Of a stretch of DNA of 64,000 bases, positions 10,488-19,356 are shown in pieces. The position numbers and the translations under genes were made by a program. Source of the stretch: Caballeronia concitans (GTDB taxonomy: Bacteria > Pseudomonadota > Gammaproteobacteria > Burkholderiales > Burkholderiaceae); contig NZ_FCNV02000001.1 in the NCBI RefSeq assembly GCF_001544615.1, positions 992,001 through 1,056,000 of the forward strand, in the 5' to 3' direction. A model generated the notes under the pieces. It saw only the letters and a program-made list of their open reading frames with translations, was not told where the DNA came from and did no database searches. The stretch's first letter is position 1; every line of letters starts with the position of its first letter.

Positions 10488-11033
10488 TCAGCGGACAGCG
10501 GCGCGCAGCCGGCGCTTCGAGAACAGGCTCGCGAGCACGAGCACGAAGATGATGCCGAACGCAACGAGCGACCACTGCGGCAGCGACAGGCCGAGTATCG
10601 GCGGATACGGCGTTTCGCAAAGACCAGCCACCTTGAACACCTGCGGCAGCCAGCGCGCGGGCGGAAGGCTATCGACGACGGGCTGCAGCGTATCGAAGCC
10701 GCAACTGAAGCCGGGACGCGCCTGCACGTAGACGTGCCGCACGGCCGTCGCGATGCCGCCGAGCGCCGACAGCGCCACGAGCGTTTCGAGCACCGCAATG
10801 CCGCGCCAGCCGTTCAGGCCCGCGCCGAGAAACGCGAACACGGCGATCAGCACGAAGAAATAGCGCTGGATGATGCAGAGCGGGCACGGATCTTCATGCT
10901 GAAAGAACTGCAGATAGAGCGCGCCGCCGACGAGCGCGAGGCACACGAAGCCGAGCAGCGTAAGGAGCCGGCGCTCGCGTCGCACGACGCGGTCGTCCTC
11001 GTGCATCGTGAAGTGATGGAGATGGTTGTTCAT
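10488..11033 (-). CDS. dsbB: Disulfide bond formation protein B
   Basis: Inner-membrane quinone reductase that reoxidises periplasmic DsbA. The 181-residue protein has four hydrophobic helices and the two periplasmic cysteine pairs: Cys50/Cys53 in [13 protein letters not shown], and Cys111 and Cys139 in the second loop. The ATG at 11033 is the first in frame; another ATG at codon 10 (MHEDDRVV) is also possible, and neither has a clear Shine-Dalgarno. The gene stands alone on the minus strand between the amidase and the purine operon. Confidence 0.93.
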   Translation of the reverse strand: MNNHLHHFTMHEDDRVVRRERRLLTLLGFVCLALVGGALYLQFFQHEDPCPLCIIQRYFFVLIAVFAFLGAGLNGWRGIAVLETLVALSALGGIATAVRHVYVQARPGFSCGFDTLQPVVDSLPPARWLPQVFKVAGLCETPYPPILGLSLPQWSLVAFGIIFVLVLASLFSKRRLRAAVR

Positions 11034-11132
11034 TATTTCGCAACGATTCGGGAAAAGTGCGCCATTCGGCGGGGATCGCGCGGGAATTCTAGCGCGATCC
11101 CCCGATGGCTCGATCGGGACGCGATGCCGCTT

Positions 11133-12512
11133 TCAGCGCGTCGTTTCCAGGACGGCTTCGACGGCGCGTCCGATCGACAGCAGCGTGTCGTCGCTGTTCG
11201 GCGCGCCCGCGAGCATCAGGCCGACGGGCGCCCCGCCGCGCGGATGACACGGCAGCGACAGCGCGCAAGCATCGAGAAAATTGAAGGCGGTCGGATTGCG
11301 CAGAATCAGCGCGTTGGTGCGGTTGAACAACTCGTCGTCGCTTTCCAGTTCCGCGATGCGCGGCGGGAGCACCGGCACCGTCGGGCATAGGATGGCGTCG
11401 AAGCGCTGCCAGAGCGTCGTGCGGGCGGCTTCGATCATCGCGGCGCGCGCGTCGCATAGCTCGATGTAATCCGCGGCGCTCGCCGTTTCTGCGCGCATCA
11501 GGCGCGCGAGCACGCGCGGGTCGTACTCCGCCGCGTGCCCGGCAATCAGCTTGCGATGCCACGCATACGCTTCCATCGAAACGAGGCCGAAGCGGTTCAG
11601 TTCGGGCAGACGGTCGAGCGGAGCGAAACGCACGTCATCGACGAGCGCGCCCGCCGCCGACAGATGATTGACCGCCGCCTGCACCGCCTGCGCGACGGGC
11701 GCTTCCACGCCATCGGTCACGTAGTTCGTGAGCACGCCGAGGCGCACGCCGTCGAGCGGGCGCGTGGCGGGCACGTCCGGCTCGCGTCCCGCCAGAATGC
11801 GATCCACCAGCGCGCAGCACGCGACCGATACGCCGATCGGCCCGAACGAATCGAGCGTCTTCGAAAGTGGCACGCCGCCTTGCTTCGGGATGCGGCTCGC
11901 GGTCGGCTTGAAGCCGGTGAGGCCGCACATTGCGGCCGGAATGCGGACGGAGCCGCCGGTATCGGTGCCGAGCGCGACGGCCGCCATGCCATCGGCCACC
12001 GACGCCGCCGCGCCCGCCGACGATCCGCCCGCGATGCGCGCGTCGCCCGGCACGTCGGCGTGATACGGCGAGCGCGGCGTGCCGTAGTGCGGATTGAGCC
12101 CGAGTCCGGAGAACGCGAACTCGCTCATGTTCGTGCGCCCGACGATGACCGCGCCCGCCCGCCGCAGCCGCGCGACCGTGATGGCGTCGGCTTTCGCGGG
12201 TGCTTCGTTTGCGAGTACGCGCGATCCGGCGCGCGTCACCTGGCCTTCGATATCGAACAGGTCCTTCACGGAAACCGGAATGCCCGCGAGCGGCGACAGC
12301 ACGATGCCCGCGCGGCGCAGCGCATCGTGGGCGTCGGCGGCGGCGCGGGCGTGCTCGGGATCGACGTGCGTGAAGACGGTCGCGCCCTGGCCGTTCGGAT
12401 CGGCAATGCGTTCGAGCGCTTTTTCGACGAGCGCGCGGCTGGTGGTGCGGCCGCATTGGAGGTCGGCGGCGAGGAGGGCGAGCGGGGCGAACTGCGGCGA
12501 AGTGGTCGGCAT
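11133..12512 (-). CDS. Amidase-signature family hydrolase
   Basis: A 459-residue member of the amidase-signature (GatA/AtzF/FAAH-like) family. The Ser-cisSer-Lys triad is visible: Lys83 in PVSVKDLFD, the cis-Ser near 164 in AGGSSAGAAA and the nucleophile Ser188 in GTDTGGSVRIP. It cuts amide bonds, but the natural substrate cannot be told. No gatB or gatC is adjacent, so it is not the tRNA amidotransferase subunit, and no carboxylase is next to it as in allophanate hydrolase systems. I use the ATG at 12512 (MPTTSPQF); an ATG 15 codons upstream at 12557 is the alternative. Confidence 0.85.
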   Translation of the reverse strand: MPTTSPQFAPLALLAADLQCGRTTSRALVEKALERIADPNGQGATVFTHVDPEHARAAADAHDALRRAGIVLSPLAGIPVSVKDLFDIEGQVTRAGSRVLANEAPAKADAITVARLRRAGAVIVGRTNMSEFAFSGLGLNPHYGTPRSPYHADVPGDARIAGGSSAGAAASVADGMAAVALGTDTGGSVRIPAAMCGLTGFKPTASRIPKQGGVPLSKTLDSFGPIGVSVACCALVDRILAGREPDVPATRPLDGVRLGVLTNYVTDGVEAPVAQAVQAAVNHLSAAGALVDDVRFAPLDRLPELNRFGLVSMEAYAWHRKLIAGHAAEYDPRVLARLMRAETASAADYIELCDARAAMIEAARTTLWQRFDAILCPTVPVLPPRIAELESDDELFNRTNALILRNPTAFNFLDACALSLPCHPRGGAPVGLMLAGAPNSDDTLLSIGRAVEAVLETTR

Positions 12513-12732
12513 GGCGTCGGGCAGTGGCTTGCCGGCGGCAGGCTTCACTTCACGCATGCCGGACGGCGGTCCGATGCGCCGCTTCGGGCGGGCGCATCGA
12601 CGGTGTAAGGGCGGGCGCGGTCATCCGCGAGCGAAGACCGGGCGCCGAAGGTGGCTGTCATTCTAAGCCAGCGAAGTAAGAAATACTCGAAGAACGGCGC
12701 GTGCGCGGCGGAGTATTTCTGAGGCGGATGCT

Positions 12733-14115
12733 TCAGATGGTGCGCGAAAAGCGCTTGAGGCTCGCCTGGCCCAGATAGCGGTCGAACACCGATGCCACGT
12801 TGCGCACCAGCATGCGTCCGGCGGGGAGCACGCGGATCGCGTTGCCGGAAATGTCGATGAGACCGTCGTCGGCCATCGGCGCGAGGCGGGCGAGTTCATC
12901 GGCGAACGTGTCGGCGAACGCGATGCCGTGCGCGCGTTCCACGTCCGCGAAACGCAGCGTGCCGCCGCACATGAGCCGCATGATGACGTCGCGGCGCAAG
13001 ATGTCGTCGGCGGTGAGACGCACGCCGCGTTTGATGGCGAACTGGCCGGCGTCGATGGCGGCGGCGTAGTCGGCGAGATCGCGGGCGTTCTGAGCGTAGA
13101 CGTTGCCGACCTTGCCGATCGACGATGTGCCGATGCCGATCAGATCGCAGTCCGCGTGCGTGCTGTAGCCCTGGAAGTTGCGCTGGAGCGTGCCGGCTTC
13201 GTATGCGCGCGCGAGTTCGTCGCCGGGCAGCGCGAAGTGATCCATGCCGATATAGACGTAGCCCGCGTCGCTCATGCGCTCGATCACGCGGCGCAGAATG
13301 GCGAGCCGCACGGCGGACGACGGCAGCGCGCTTTCGTCGATCTGACGCTGCATCTTGAAGAGCGACGGCATGTGCGCGTAGCCGAACACGGAAATGCGGT
13401 CCGGCGCGAGCGCGATGATCGCGTCGAGCGTGCGCGTGAAGCTCTCGACGCTCTGATGCGGCAGGCCATAGATCAGATCAACGCTCACCGACTCGAAGCC
13501 GTGATCGCGCGCGGCGCGCATGACGTCCTCGGTCATCGCGCGGGGCTGGACGCGGTTGACGGCTTGCTGCACGCGCTCGTCGAAATCCTGCACGCCGAGG
13601 CTCAGCCGATTGAACCCGAGTTGGCGCAGCAACGCGATAGTTTCCGCCGACGCCTCGCGGGGATCGACTTCGATCGAATATTCGGCGCGCTCGTCGGCGA
13701 CGAGATTGAAGTGCTCGGCGGTCGCGGCCATGAGTTCGGCCATCTCGCCGTGCGAAAGGAAGGTCGGCGTGCCGCCGCCCCAGTGAAGCTGCGTGACGGG
13801 CCGCGCCGTGTCGAAGGAGGCGGCTTGCATCGCCAGTTCGCGCTTCATGCGGTCGAGATACGGGCGGGCGTGCGCGCGATTCTTCGTCGCGACCTTGTTG
13901 CATCCGCAGTAGAAGCAGACCGTGTCGCAGAAAGGAATGTGAAAGTACAGCGACAAATCCGCCGATGCGCCGCCGCGTGCGGCTGCTTCAAAGTAATGCG
14001 CGGCATCGAACGATTCCGTGAACTGAACGGCGGTGGGATACGACGTGTAGCGCGGGCCGTGTGCGTCGTAGCGGGCGAGCAGGTCCGGGCGGAAGAGGGT
14101 GTCGACGAGATTCAT
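12733..14115 (-). CDS. hemN: Oxygen-independent coproporphyrinogen III dehydrogenase
   Basis: Radical-SAM enzyme of heme synthesis that decarboxylates coproporphyrinogen III to protoporphyrinogen IX without oxygen. The 460-residue length and the N-terminal RYTSYPTAVQF motif are those of true HemN rather than the shorter HemW. The radical-SAM cluster cysteines are Cys63, Cys67 and Cys70 (FCDTVCFYC), followed by GCN, then HWGGGTPTF and SIEVDPRE. I start at the ATG at 14115. A long in-frame extension toward 14658 crosses the divergent YkgJ gene and is not family sequence. Confidence 0.94.
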   Translation of the reverse strand: MNLVDTLFRPDLLARYDAHGPRYTSYPTAVQFTESFDAAHYFEAAARGGASADLSLYFHIPFCDTVCFYCGCNKVATKNRAHARPYLDRMKRELAMQAASFDTARPVTQLHWGGGTPTFLSHGEMAELMAATAEHFNLVADERAEYSIEVDPREASAETIALLRQLGFNRLSLGVQDFDERVQQAVNRVQPRAMTEDVMRAARDHGFESVSVDLIYGLPHQSVESFTRTLDAIIALAPDRISVFGYAHMPSLFKMQRQIDESALPSSAVRLAILRRVIERMSDAGYVYIGMDHFALPGDELARAYEAGTLQRNFQGYSTHADCDLIGIGTSSIGKVGNVYAQNARDLADYAAAIDAGQFAIKRGVRLTADDILRRDVIMRLMCGGTLRFADVERAHGIAFADTFADELARLAPMADDGLIDISGNAIRVLPAGRMLVRNVASVFDRYLGQASLKRFSRTI

Positions 14116-14235
14116 GGGCTGGCCTTTGCGATCCGTCAAGTTTAGCCAGAGCGGGCTAACGCGCCTTGCGTGATAACGTCGCAGCCGCACAGGCGTGGGA
14201 CAATGCCGGTTTCGTCGGCCTTCTCGCGTATCGCC

Positions 14236-14508
14236 ATGTCTTCCTCCTCCCATGCTTGCCGCGAAGGATGCGGCGCGTGCTGCATCGCGCCCTCGATCAC
14301 GAGCGCGATTCCCGGCATGCCTCACGGCAAGCGCGCGGGCGAATCTTGCGTTCAGCTCGACGCCGACCTGCGCTGCAAGATCTTCGGCGACCCGCGACGG
14401 CCCGCGTGCTGCGGCGGTCTGCAGCCGTCGGCCGACATGTGCGGCGACACGCGCGAATATGCAATCGCCTGGCTGACGCGGCTGGAGGTCGAAACGCAAC
14501 CGCAGTGA
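14236..14508 (+). CDS. YkgJ-family cysteine-cluster protein
   Basis: A protein of about 90 residues rich in cysteine. The pattern CREGCGACC near the N-terminus, GESC and RCKIF in the middle and ACC...MCG near the C-terminus is typical of the YkgJ/UPF0153 zinc or iron-sulfur cluster proteins. The biochemical role of this family is unknown to me. The start is uncertain: I use the ATG at 14236 just before the first cysteine, but GTG at 14170 and ATG at 14203 are in frame. It is divergent from hemN and 49 bp before the DUF1439 gene. Confidence 0.8.
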   Translation: MSSSSHACREGCGACCIAPSITSAIPGMPHGKRAGESCVQLDADLRCKIFGDPRRPACCGGLQPSADMCGDTREYAIAWLTRLEVETQPQ

Positions 14509-14557
14509 CGTTCGCCTGTCCAAGCTCCGTTCCAATATCGAATCGAGGAAACCCCGC

Positions 14558-15145
14558 ATGACACACCCCGTCGCGCCGCGCCGGCGCCGGTTGATGCTGG
14601 CAGGGCTCGCCGCCTTGCCGGCGTTCGCGTTCGCATCGGCGGCGCGGGCCGCATCCATCTTTCCGTTTATTCCGGATCACTACACATTTTCACAAAAGCA
14701 GGTTCAGGAAGCCGTCGCGCGCAAGTTTCCGCTAGAGCGCACGGCGCGGCAGATCTTCGATGTCGTGCTGAGCAATCCGGTCGTCGGCATGGCGGCGGAT
14801 CGCAATCGCGTGACGGTGAAAGTCGATGCACGGCTCGCCACGCCGTTCATGCCGAATCCGGTGAACGGCGCGTTCACGCTCTCGACGCAACTCGCCTACG
14901 ACGCCCCGAGCCGCTCGGTCGTTTTGGTGTCGCCGACTGTTGACGATTCGCAGTTGACCGGTGATGCCGCGCAGTACAACCAACAAATCGCGGCCGCCGG
15001 CGCGATGCTCGCCGCCCAGCTGCTCGACCGCTATCCGATCTACACCTTCAAGCCCGAAGAATTGCAGTTTGCCGGCGTTTCTTACGAACCCGGTACAATC
15101 ACAGTCCTTTCAAACGGCATACGCGTTCAGATCGTCGAGAAGTAA
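14558..15145 (+). CDS. DUF1439 family exported protein
   Basis: A 195-residue protein resembling DUF1439/YceB proteins, which are periplasmic or lipid-anchored and of unknown function. The N-terminus has a run of arginines followed by a hydrophobic core and an ARA cleavage site, so it may use the Tat or Sec route. There is no lipobox cysteine, unlike E. coli YceB. The mature part has the fold-typical segments YTFSQKQVQEAVARKFP at the start and LSNGIRVQIVE at the end. It sits between the YkgJ-type gene and uppP, on the same strand. Confidence 0.78.
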   Translation: MTHPVAPRRRRLMLAGLAALPAFAFASAARAASIFPFIPDHYTFSQKQVQEAVARKFPLERTARQIFDVVLSNPVVGMAADRNRVTVKVDARLATPFMPNPVNGAFTLSTQLAYDAPSRSVVLVSPTVDDSQLTGDAAQYNQQIAAAGAMLAAQLLDRYPIYTFKPEELQFAGVSYEPGTITVLSNGIRVQIVEK

Positions 15146-15205
15146 GTCGAAATCTTTGCGCGCAGTGCTCCGCCAACAGCGAAAACAGCAAACAAGGGCT
15201 GACGG

Positions 15206-16039
15206 ATGGACTGGATTTTGATATTGAAGGCGCTCGTTCTGGGCGTCGTCGAAGGCTTGACCGAATTTCTGCCGGTTTCCAGCACGGGGCACCTGATCGT
15301 CGCGGGGAGTTTGCTCAATTTCACCGACGCGCAGGCGAAAACGTTCGATGTCGTCATCCAGTTCGGCGCGATTCTCGCGATCTGCTGGGAATATCGCGCG
15401 AAGATCGGCTCGGTGGTCGGCGGTTTGCCGAGCCGCCCGGACGCGCGGCGCTTCGCGACCAACGTGATCATCGCGACGATTCCGGCCGTCGTGCTCGGGC
15501 TGCTGCTCGAGAAGAAGATTAAAGCGGTGCTGTTTTCGCCGGTGCCGGTGTCGGTGGCGCTGATCGTGGGCGGCATCGTCATCTTGTGGGCGGAGGCGCG
15601 CCAGCGCGACCGCGCCGAGCCGCCGCGCGTGCATTCCGTCGACGATCTCACTTACGCCGACGCCTTCAAGGTCGGTCTCGCGCAATGCTTCGCGCTGATT
15701 CCGGGCACGTCGCGCTCGGGTGCGACGATCATCGGCGGCATGCTGTTCGGCCTCGACCGGCGCGCGGCCACCGAGTTTTCGTTCTTCCTCGCGATCCCGA
15801 TCATCTTCGGCGCGACGCTCTACGAAATGGCGAAGTACTGGCGTTCGTTGTCCGTCAACGATCTCGGGCTGTTCGCGATCGGCCTCGTGGCCGCGTTCGT
15901 GAGCGCGTTCGTCTGCGTAAGATGGCTGCTGCGCTACGTCGCGTCGCACGATTTCACGGCGTTCGCGTGGTACCGCATCGGCTTCGGGCTGCTGATTCTG
16001 ATCGTCGGTTATAGCGGCGGGTTGAGCTGGGCGGATTGA
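15206..16039 (+). CDS. uppP: Undecaprenyl-diphosphatase
   Basis: Integral membrane phosphatase (BacA type) that recycles undecaprenyl pyrophosphate to the monophosphate carrier for peptidoglycan and other cell-wall polymers; overexpression gives bacitracin resistance. The 277-residue protein has the two catalytic motifs, [17 protein letters not shown] (Glu16/Glu20, His29) and [13 protein letters not shown], and about eight hydrophobic segments. Length is normal. It ends 22 bp before a strong terminator that is convergent with trmB. Confidence 0.95.
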   Translation: MDWILILKALVLGVVEGLTEFLPVSSTGHLIVAGSLLNFTDAQAKTFDVVIQFGAILAICWEYRAKIGSVVGGLPSRPDARRFATNVIIATIPAVVLGLLLEKKIKAVLFSPVPVSVALIVGGIVILWAEARQRDRAEPPRVHSVDDLTYADAFKVGLAQCFALIPGTSRSGATIIGGMLFGLDRRAATEFSFFLAIPIIFGATLYEMAKYWRSLSVNDLGLFAIGLVAAFVSAFVCVRWLLRYVASHDFTAFAWYRIGFGLLILIVGYSGGLSWAD

Positions 16040-16061
16040 GCTTTTTCGGCGCGCGCATGTG

Positions 16062-16089
16062 AAAACGCCACGGCTTGCCGTGGCGTTTT
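16062..16089. terminator. Bidirectional rho-independent terminator between uppP and trmB
   Basis: A perfect 12-bp stem (16062-16073 with 16078-16089) around a CTTG loop, with four As before and four Ts after. It can end both the uppP transcript and the convergent trmB transcript. Confidence 0.9.
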
Positions 16090-16118
16090 GCTTTCTGCTT
16101 TCCGCTTAAGGCGCGGTG

Positions 16119-16853
16119 TTACTTGCGCCGGAACAGCAAATCCCAGACGCCGTGTCCGAGCCGCAAGCCACGGCGTTCGAACTTCGTCACCGGGCGATAC
16201 TCCGGGCGCGGCGCGTAGCCGTCGGCGGCATTCTCGAGTTCGGCATCCGCCGACAGCACTTCCAGCATCTGCTCGGCGTAGTTCTGCCAGTCCGTCGCGA
16301 GATGCAGATAACCGCCCGGCTTCACGCGCGAAACGAGCAGCGACACGAACTTCGGCTGAATCAGCCGGCGCTTGTGATGCCGAGCCTTGTGCCAAGGATC
16401 GGGGAAATAGATGTGCACGCCGTCGAGGCTCGCGGGCGCGATCATGTGTTCGAGCACTTCCACGGCGTCGTGCTGGAGGATGCGGACGTTGCCGAGCTGC
16501 TGCTCGCCGATGAGCTTCAGCAGCGCGCCGACGCCCGGCTCGTGCACTTCGACGCCGATGAAGTCATCGCCCGGACGCGCGGCGGCGATCTCCGCGGTCG
16601 TCGCGCCCATGCCGAAGCCGATTTCAAGCACGCGCGGCGCGTTCCTGCCGAAGACGGCGTCCCAGTCGGCGAGTTCGGGCGAGTAGGGCACGACGAAGCG
16701 CGGACCGAGTTCGTCGATCGCGCGCTGCTGCCCCGGCGACACGCGGCCCGCGCGTGTGACGAAGCTGCGGATGCGGCGATGATGCAGCGTCGATGCTTCG
16801 CTGTCTGCGGGTTGCTCGGCGGCGTTGGCGTCGTCCTGGGGATCGTGATTCAT
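16119..16853 (-). CDS. trmB: tRNA (guanine-N7-)-methyltransferase
   Basis: Methylates G46 in the variable loop of tRNAs using SAM. The 244-residue protein has the SAM-binding EIGFGMG motif (residues 77-83), [12 protein letters not shown], the catalytic-region motif [16 protein letters not shown] and a C-terminal TKFERRG segment, as in TrmB. I use the ATG at 16853; an in-frame TTG 8 codons upstream is less likely. It is the next gene downstream of tRNA-Gly on the same strand, separated from it by a terminator. Confidence 0.95.
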   Translation of the reverse strand: MNHDPQDDANAAEQPADSEASTLHHRRIRSFVTRAGRVSPGQQRAIDELGPRFVVPYSPELADWDAVFGRNAPRVLEIGFGMGATTAEIAAARPGDDFIGVEVHEPGVGALLKLIGEQQLGNVRILQHDAVEVLEHMIAPASLDGVHIYFPDPWHKARHHKRRLIQPKFVSLLVSRVKPGGYLHLATDWQNYAEQMLEVLSADAELENAADGYAPRPEYRPVTKFERRGLRLGHGVWDLLFRRK

Positions 16854-16916
16854 GGCGAGATCGGAATGCGGATGCAAGAAGCGCTGCGCGGGATGAATGA
16901 AGCGCGCGCGGAAACT

Positions 16917-16950
16917 AAAAAGCCGCCTCGATGACAGAAGGCGGCTTTCG
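16917..16950 (-). terminator. Terminator of the tRNA-Gly transcript
   Basis: On the minus strand a 9-bp stem (AAGCCGCCT with AGGCGGCTT, 16939-16947 and 16920-16928) is followed by a T-rich tract. It lies 13 bp after the tRNA 3' end and before trmB. Confidence 0.85.
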
Positions 16951-16959
16951 CTGTGATGC

Positions 16960-17034
16960 TGGAGCGGGCGATGGGAATCGAACCCACGTCAGTAGCTTGG
17001 GAAGCTACGGTAATAGCCATTATACGACGCCCGC
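16960..17034 (-). tRNA. tRNA-Gly, anticodon CCC
   Basis: Read on the minus strand, the 75-nt sequence folds into a cloverleaf. It has a 7-bp acceptor stem GCGGGCG/CGCCCGC, discriminator U and a genomically encoded CCA, an anticodon stem GTAGC/GCTAC with the 7-nt loop TTCCCAA giving anticodon CCC, and the TΨC arm GTGGGTTCGATTCCCAT. It decodes GGG. Confidence 0.95.
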
Positions 17035-17104
17035 GTGAGTCGGCTGTGAGTCGGCTATTGTAAGCGCAAGACGCGCCGCCGCGCAATTGCGGGCGGCGCC
17101 GCGC

Positions 17105-17665
17105 TCAGATGCCGAAGAGCGTCATGGAGACGGCGACGCGCGTGACCACCATCAGCAGCACCTGCACGATCACGAAAAGCAGGATCGGCGACAGGTCGAT
17201 ACCGCCGAGACGCGGCAGGATGCGCCGCAGCGGATCGAGGAACGGCGCGGTGATCTGATAGAGCAGCGGCATCGCGGGCGATTGCGGGTTGAGCCACGAG
17301 AGCAGCGCCATCAGGATCGTCATCCAGATGATGAGGTTCAGCGCCCATTTGACGACGGTCAGCACCGCGACCAGCAGAAGCATGGGCATCATGTAGGTCG
17401 GATCGACGCCGGCCAGCACGACCATCAGCGTGACATACACCGCCGCCGCGATGAATGCCGCGAGGATGCTCGCCCAGTCGATCTTGCCGCCCGGCAGGAT
17501 CTTTCGCAGCGGCAGCACGATCCAGTTCGTCGCCTGCATCACGGCGTTCGATACCGGGTTGTACGGCGGCATGCGCACGACCTGCATCCAGGCGCGCAAC
17601 AGAAGTGCGGCGCCGAAAAGGGTGAAAACGGTGTTGAGCAGAAAACGGGCGATATCGCCGAACAT
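17105..17665 (-). CDS. yggT: YggT family membrane protein
   Basis: A 186-residue inner-membrane protein with two YggT repeats. Each has two hydrophobic helices with the family motif (RAWMQVVRMPPYNP in the first; ISW-like LLSWLNPQSPAMPLLYQITAPFLDPLRRILP in the second). The family has been linked to osmotic tolerance and, in other phyla, to cell division and thylakoid functions, but its molecular role here is unclear. It is often next to proC; proC is not seen here. It is the last protein gene before the gene-poor stretch. Confidence 0.9.
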   Translation of the reverse strand: MFGDIARFLLNTVFTLFGAALLLRAWMQVVRMPPYNPVSNAVMQATNWIVLPLRKILPGGKIDWASILAAFIAAAVYVTLMVVLAGVDPTYMMPMLLLVAVLTVVKWALNLIIWMTILMALLSWLNPQSPAMPLLYQITAPFLDPLRRILPRLGGIDLSPILLFVIVQVLLMVVTRVAVSMTLFGI

Positions 17666-18418
17666 CTCGGGTCCTCTTGGAAACGTGCGCGGCGGTCAGC
17701 TGCGCCGGGGGTCGGAAAGCGACAACGAAAGCGAAAGCGTTGAGGCGACGCGCTTGTCAGCAGGCCGCGCCGGGCCGATGAGCGGGGGCATCGTCGTGAA
17801 AGAAACCGCGCGGGTCGGGCGAGTCGTACAGACTGAGCTTGGTCATTGTTCGTTCTCTGGGCTGAATCTCACGCCGAATGGGTCGCCGAAGTGCTCGCCG
17901 GAATACACCGATTGGCATCGCGGATGGCCGAGCGTCGCGCGTCTCTGTTTTGCAACGATGGCGACTTGCCTTCCCCGCCCACCGCCAATGCCGGTGGGGC
18001 GCCGGACGTCACCTTAACATGGCTTGCGTATCGCTTGGGCGCGTTGGCGAACAAGCGGCAGCGATTGTGCCACGAGCAAAATGAAAGCGTACTGCAAGCA
18101 CGCGAATCGGGCGCTGGCAGCATCGGAAAACCCTGATGTTGTCAAAGCGATACTGTCCCGAAAAAGAGAAAAATGCCACGATACGATGACAGCATGTGGG
18201 AGAGAGCAGCGACGCCGGAAAATGAGCTGGATTTTCGGCATGGTGAGTGCTGAATGTGGCTTGGCACACGTCGAATGCGGTATTGGGTTTCCTTGCGAAC
18301 ATTATTGGACGAACAGGGCGCGGAATACTTAACAAAAGACGGACTTCAATGGAATGGCATCGCTTGTCACTGCATGCGTGCTTTTCTCAAAGGTTTAATC
18401 GCTACGTTCGGAGGTCGC
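17666..18418. other. Gene-poor stretch upstream of yggT
   Basis: I find no convincing gene in these 750 bases. A short minus-strand frame at 17757-17846 (ATG, 29 residues, beginning MTKLSLYDSPDPRGFF) has no strong ribosome site and no recognised family; it might be a tiny leader peptide gene. Base composition between about 18050 and 18420 is clearly poorer in GC than the neighbouring genes, and several open frames there lack codon structure. The stretch could be a decayed insertion or plain regulatory DNA. Confidence 0.4.
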
Positions 18419-18580
18419 ATGAGCATTTTCTCTTATCGAAAACATCTGCGGTTCTTGAGCCAGGCGCAGCGGCGCCGCTGGTGGGATCAAAAGAAGCGGT
18501 TGACGCCGCGCGTCGTGATCGGAGCGGCATATGTGCCGCCGAACGTTTCGCGCGAATTCGCTTATGTGAAAGTCGGCTGA
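18419..18580 (+). CDS. Small basic hypothetical protein, 53 aa
   Basis: A possible small gene starting MSIFSYRKHLRF and ending FAYVKVG. Evidence for it is a GGAGG ribosome site four bases before the ATG and a strong terminator 37 bp after the stop. The protein is basic, with a QRRRWWDQKKRL cluster, and has no signal peptide or recognised domain. The frame is also open upstream to 18254, but the ribosome site favours the internal ATG. I cannot assign a function. Confidence 0.5.
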   Translation: MSIFSYRKHLRFLSQAQRRRWWDQKKRLTPRVVIGAAYVPPNVSREFAYVKVG

Positions 18581-18616
18581 TACCGACCGCCTTCAAGTTC
18601 GCGTAAAGCATTAAGT

Positions 18617-18649
18617 GCCCCGCTGGATGAACCGTCCAGCGGGGCTTTT
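18617..18649 (+). terminator. Rho-independent terminator after the 53-aa frame
   Basis: A perfect 11-bp stem (18617-18627 with 18635-18645), a 7-nt loop and four Ts. It supports a real plus-strand transcript across 18419-18580. Confidence 0.88.
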
Positions 18650-18894
18650 CATTTCATTTGTAATCAGAAGTTACTCGCTTTAGCGCATGTCTAATTCACT
18701 TCGGCGACGTACATCGTTTCGAGCCCGCGCCGGACGGACTCACGGTTCGACGCAGCGCCTTTCGCTTGGCCGAACCGGGTCATAAAGCTTGCAATTTGCA
18801 ACATATGACTTCTGCGCCCCCACGCTTTTTTCGCTAAATTCAGCTTATGGCGTTGCGCGCCGGACGCAGGCGATACGCAGCGAGGAGAAAGAAA

Positions 18895-19224
18895 GTGAAA
18901 AAGCTCAGTGGTTTGGTGATCGGTGGCGCGCTCGCGCTTAGCGCCGCAGGGGCGGCGCAGGCAGGCGGCGTATCGATCGGCGTCGGCATCGGGGTGCCGG
19001 CGTATCCCGTTTATCAGGCGCCGCCCGCGCCGGTCTACGTCGCGCCCGCCGCGCCGGTATATGTCGCGCCGCCGCCGCCCGTCGTTTATGGGCCGGCGCC
19101 AGCGGTCGTCGTCGGTGGATACAACTACGGTTACTATGGCCGGCCGTACGGTCGCCCGTATTGGCATCATCACGGTTATTACCGTGGCGGCTATGGTGGA
19201 TATGGCGGCGGCTGGCACCGCTAA
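18895..19224 (+). CDS. Secreted PXPV-repeat protein with Gly/Tyr-rich tail
   Basis: A 109-residue low-complexity exported protein. I use the GTG at 18895 (MKKLSGLVIG...), preceded by GAGGAG; this gives a clean signal peptide cleaved after AAQA. The mature part has several P-x-P-V repeats (residues about 35-65, such as APPAPVYVAPAAPVYVAP) typical of the PXPV family common in Burkholderiales. It ends in a Gly/Tyr/His-rich region (YYGRPYGRPYWHHHGYY). The function is unknown; a surface or periplasmic location is likely. It is a single-gene unit with its own terminator. Confidence 0.82.
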   Translation: MKKLSGLVIGGALALSAAGAAQAGGVSIGVGIGVPAYPVYQAPPAPVYVAPAAPVYVAPPPPVVYGPAPAVVVGGYNYGYYGRPYGRPYWHHHGYYRGGYGGYGGGWHR

Positions 19225-19244
19225 TCGCCCGAACTCGATTCGAT

Positions 19245-19277
19245 AAACGCAAGCCCCGCTCGGGCTTGCGTTTTTTT
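19245..19277 (+). terminator. Terminator after the PXPV gene
   Basis: A 12-bp perfect stem (AAACGCAAGCCC, 19245-19256, with 19262-19273) and a run of seven Ts. Confidence 0.92.
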
Positions 19278-19356
19278 ATGCGTGACGCGATGAGCCTATT
19301 CCGATTCGCGCCCGAACTGCGGAGAATGGTGGCTTCTTCACACCACGTTTCCTCCG

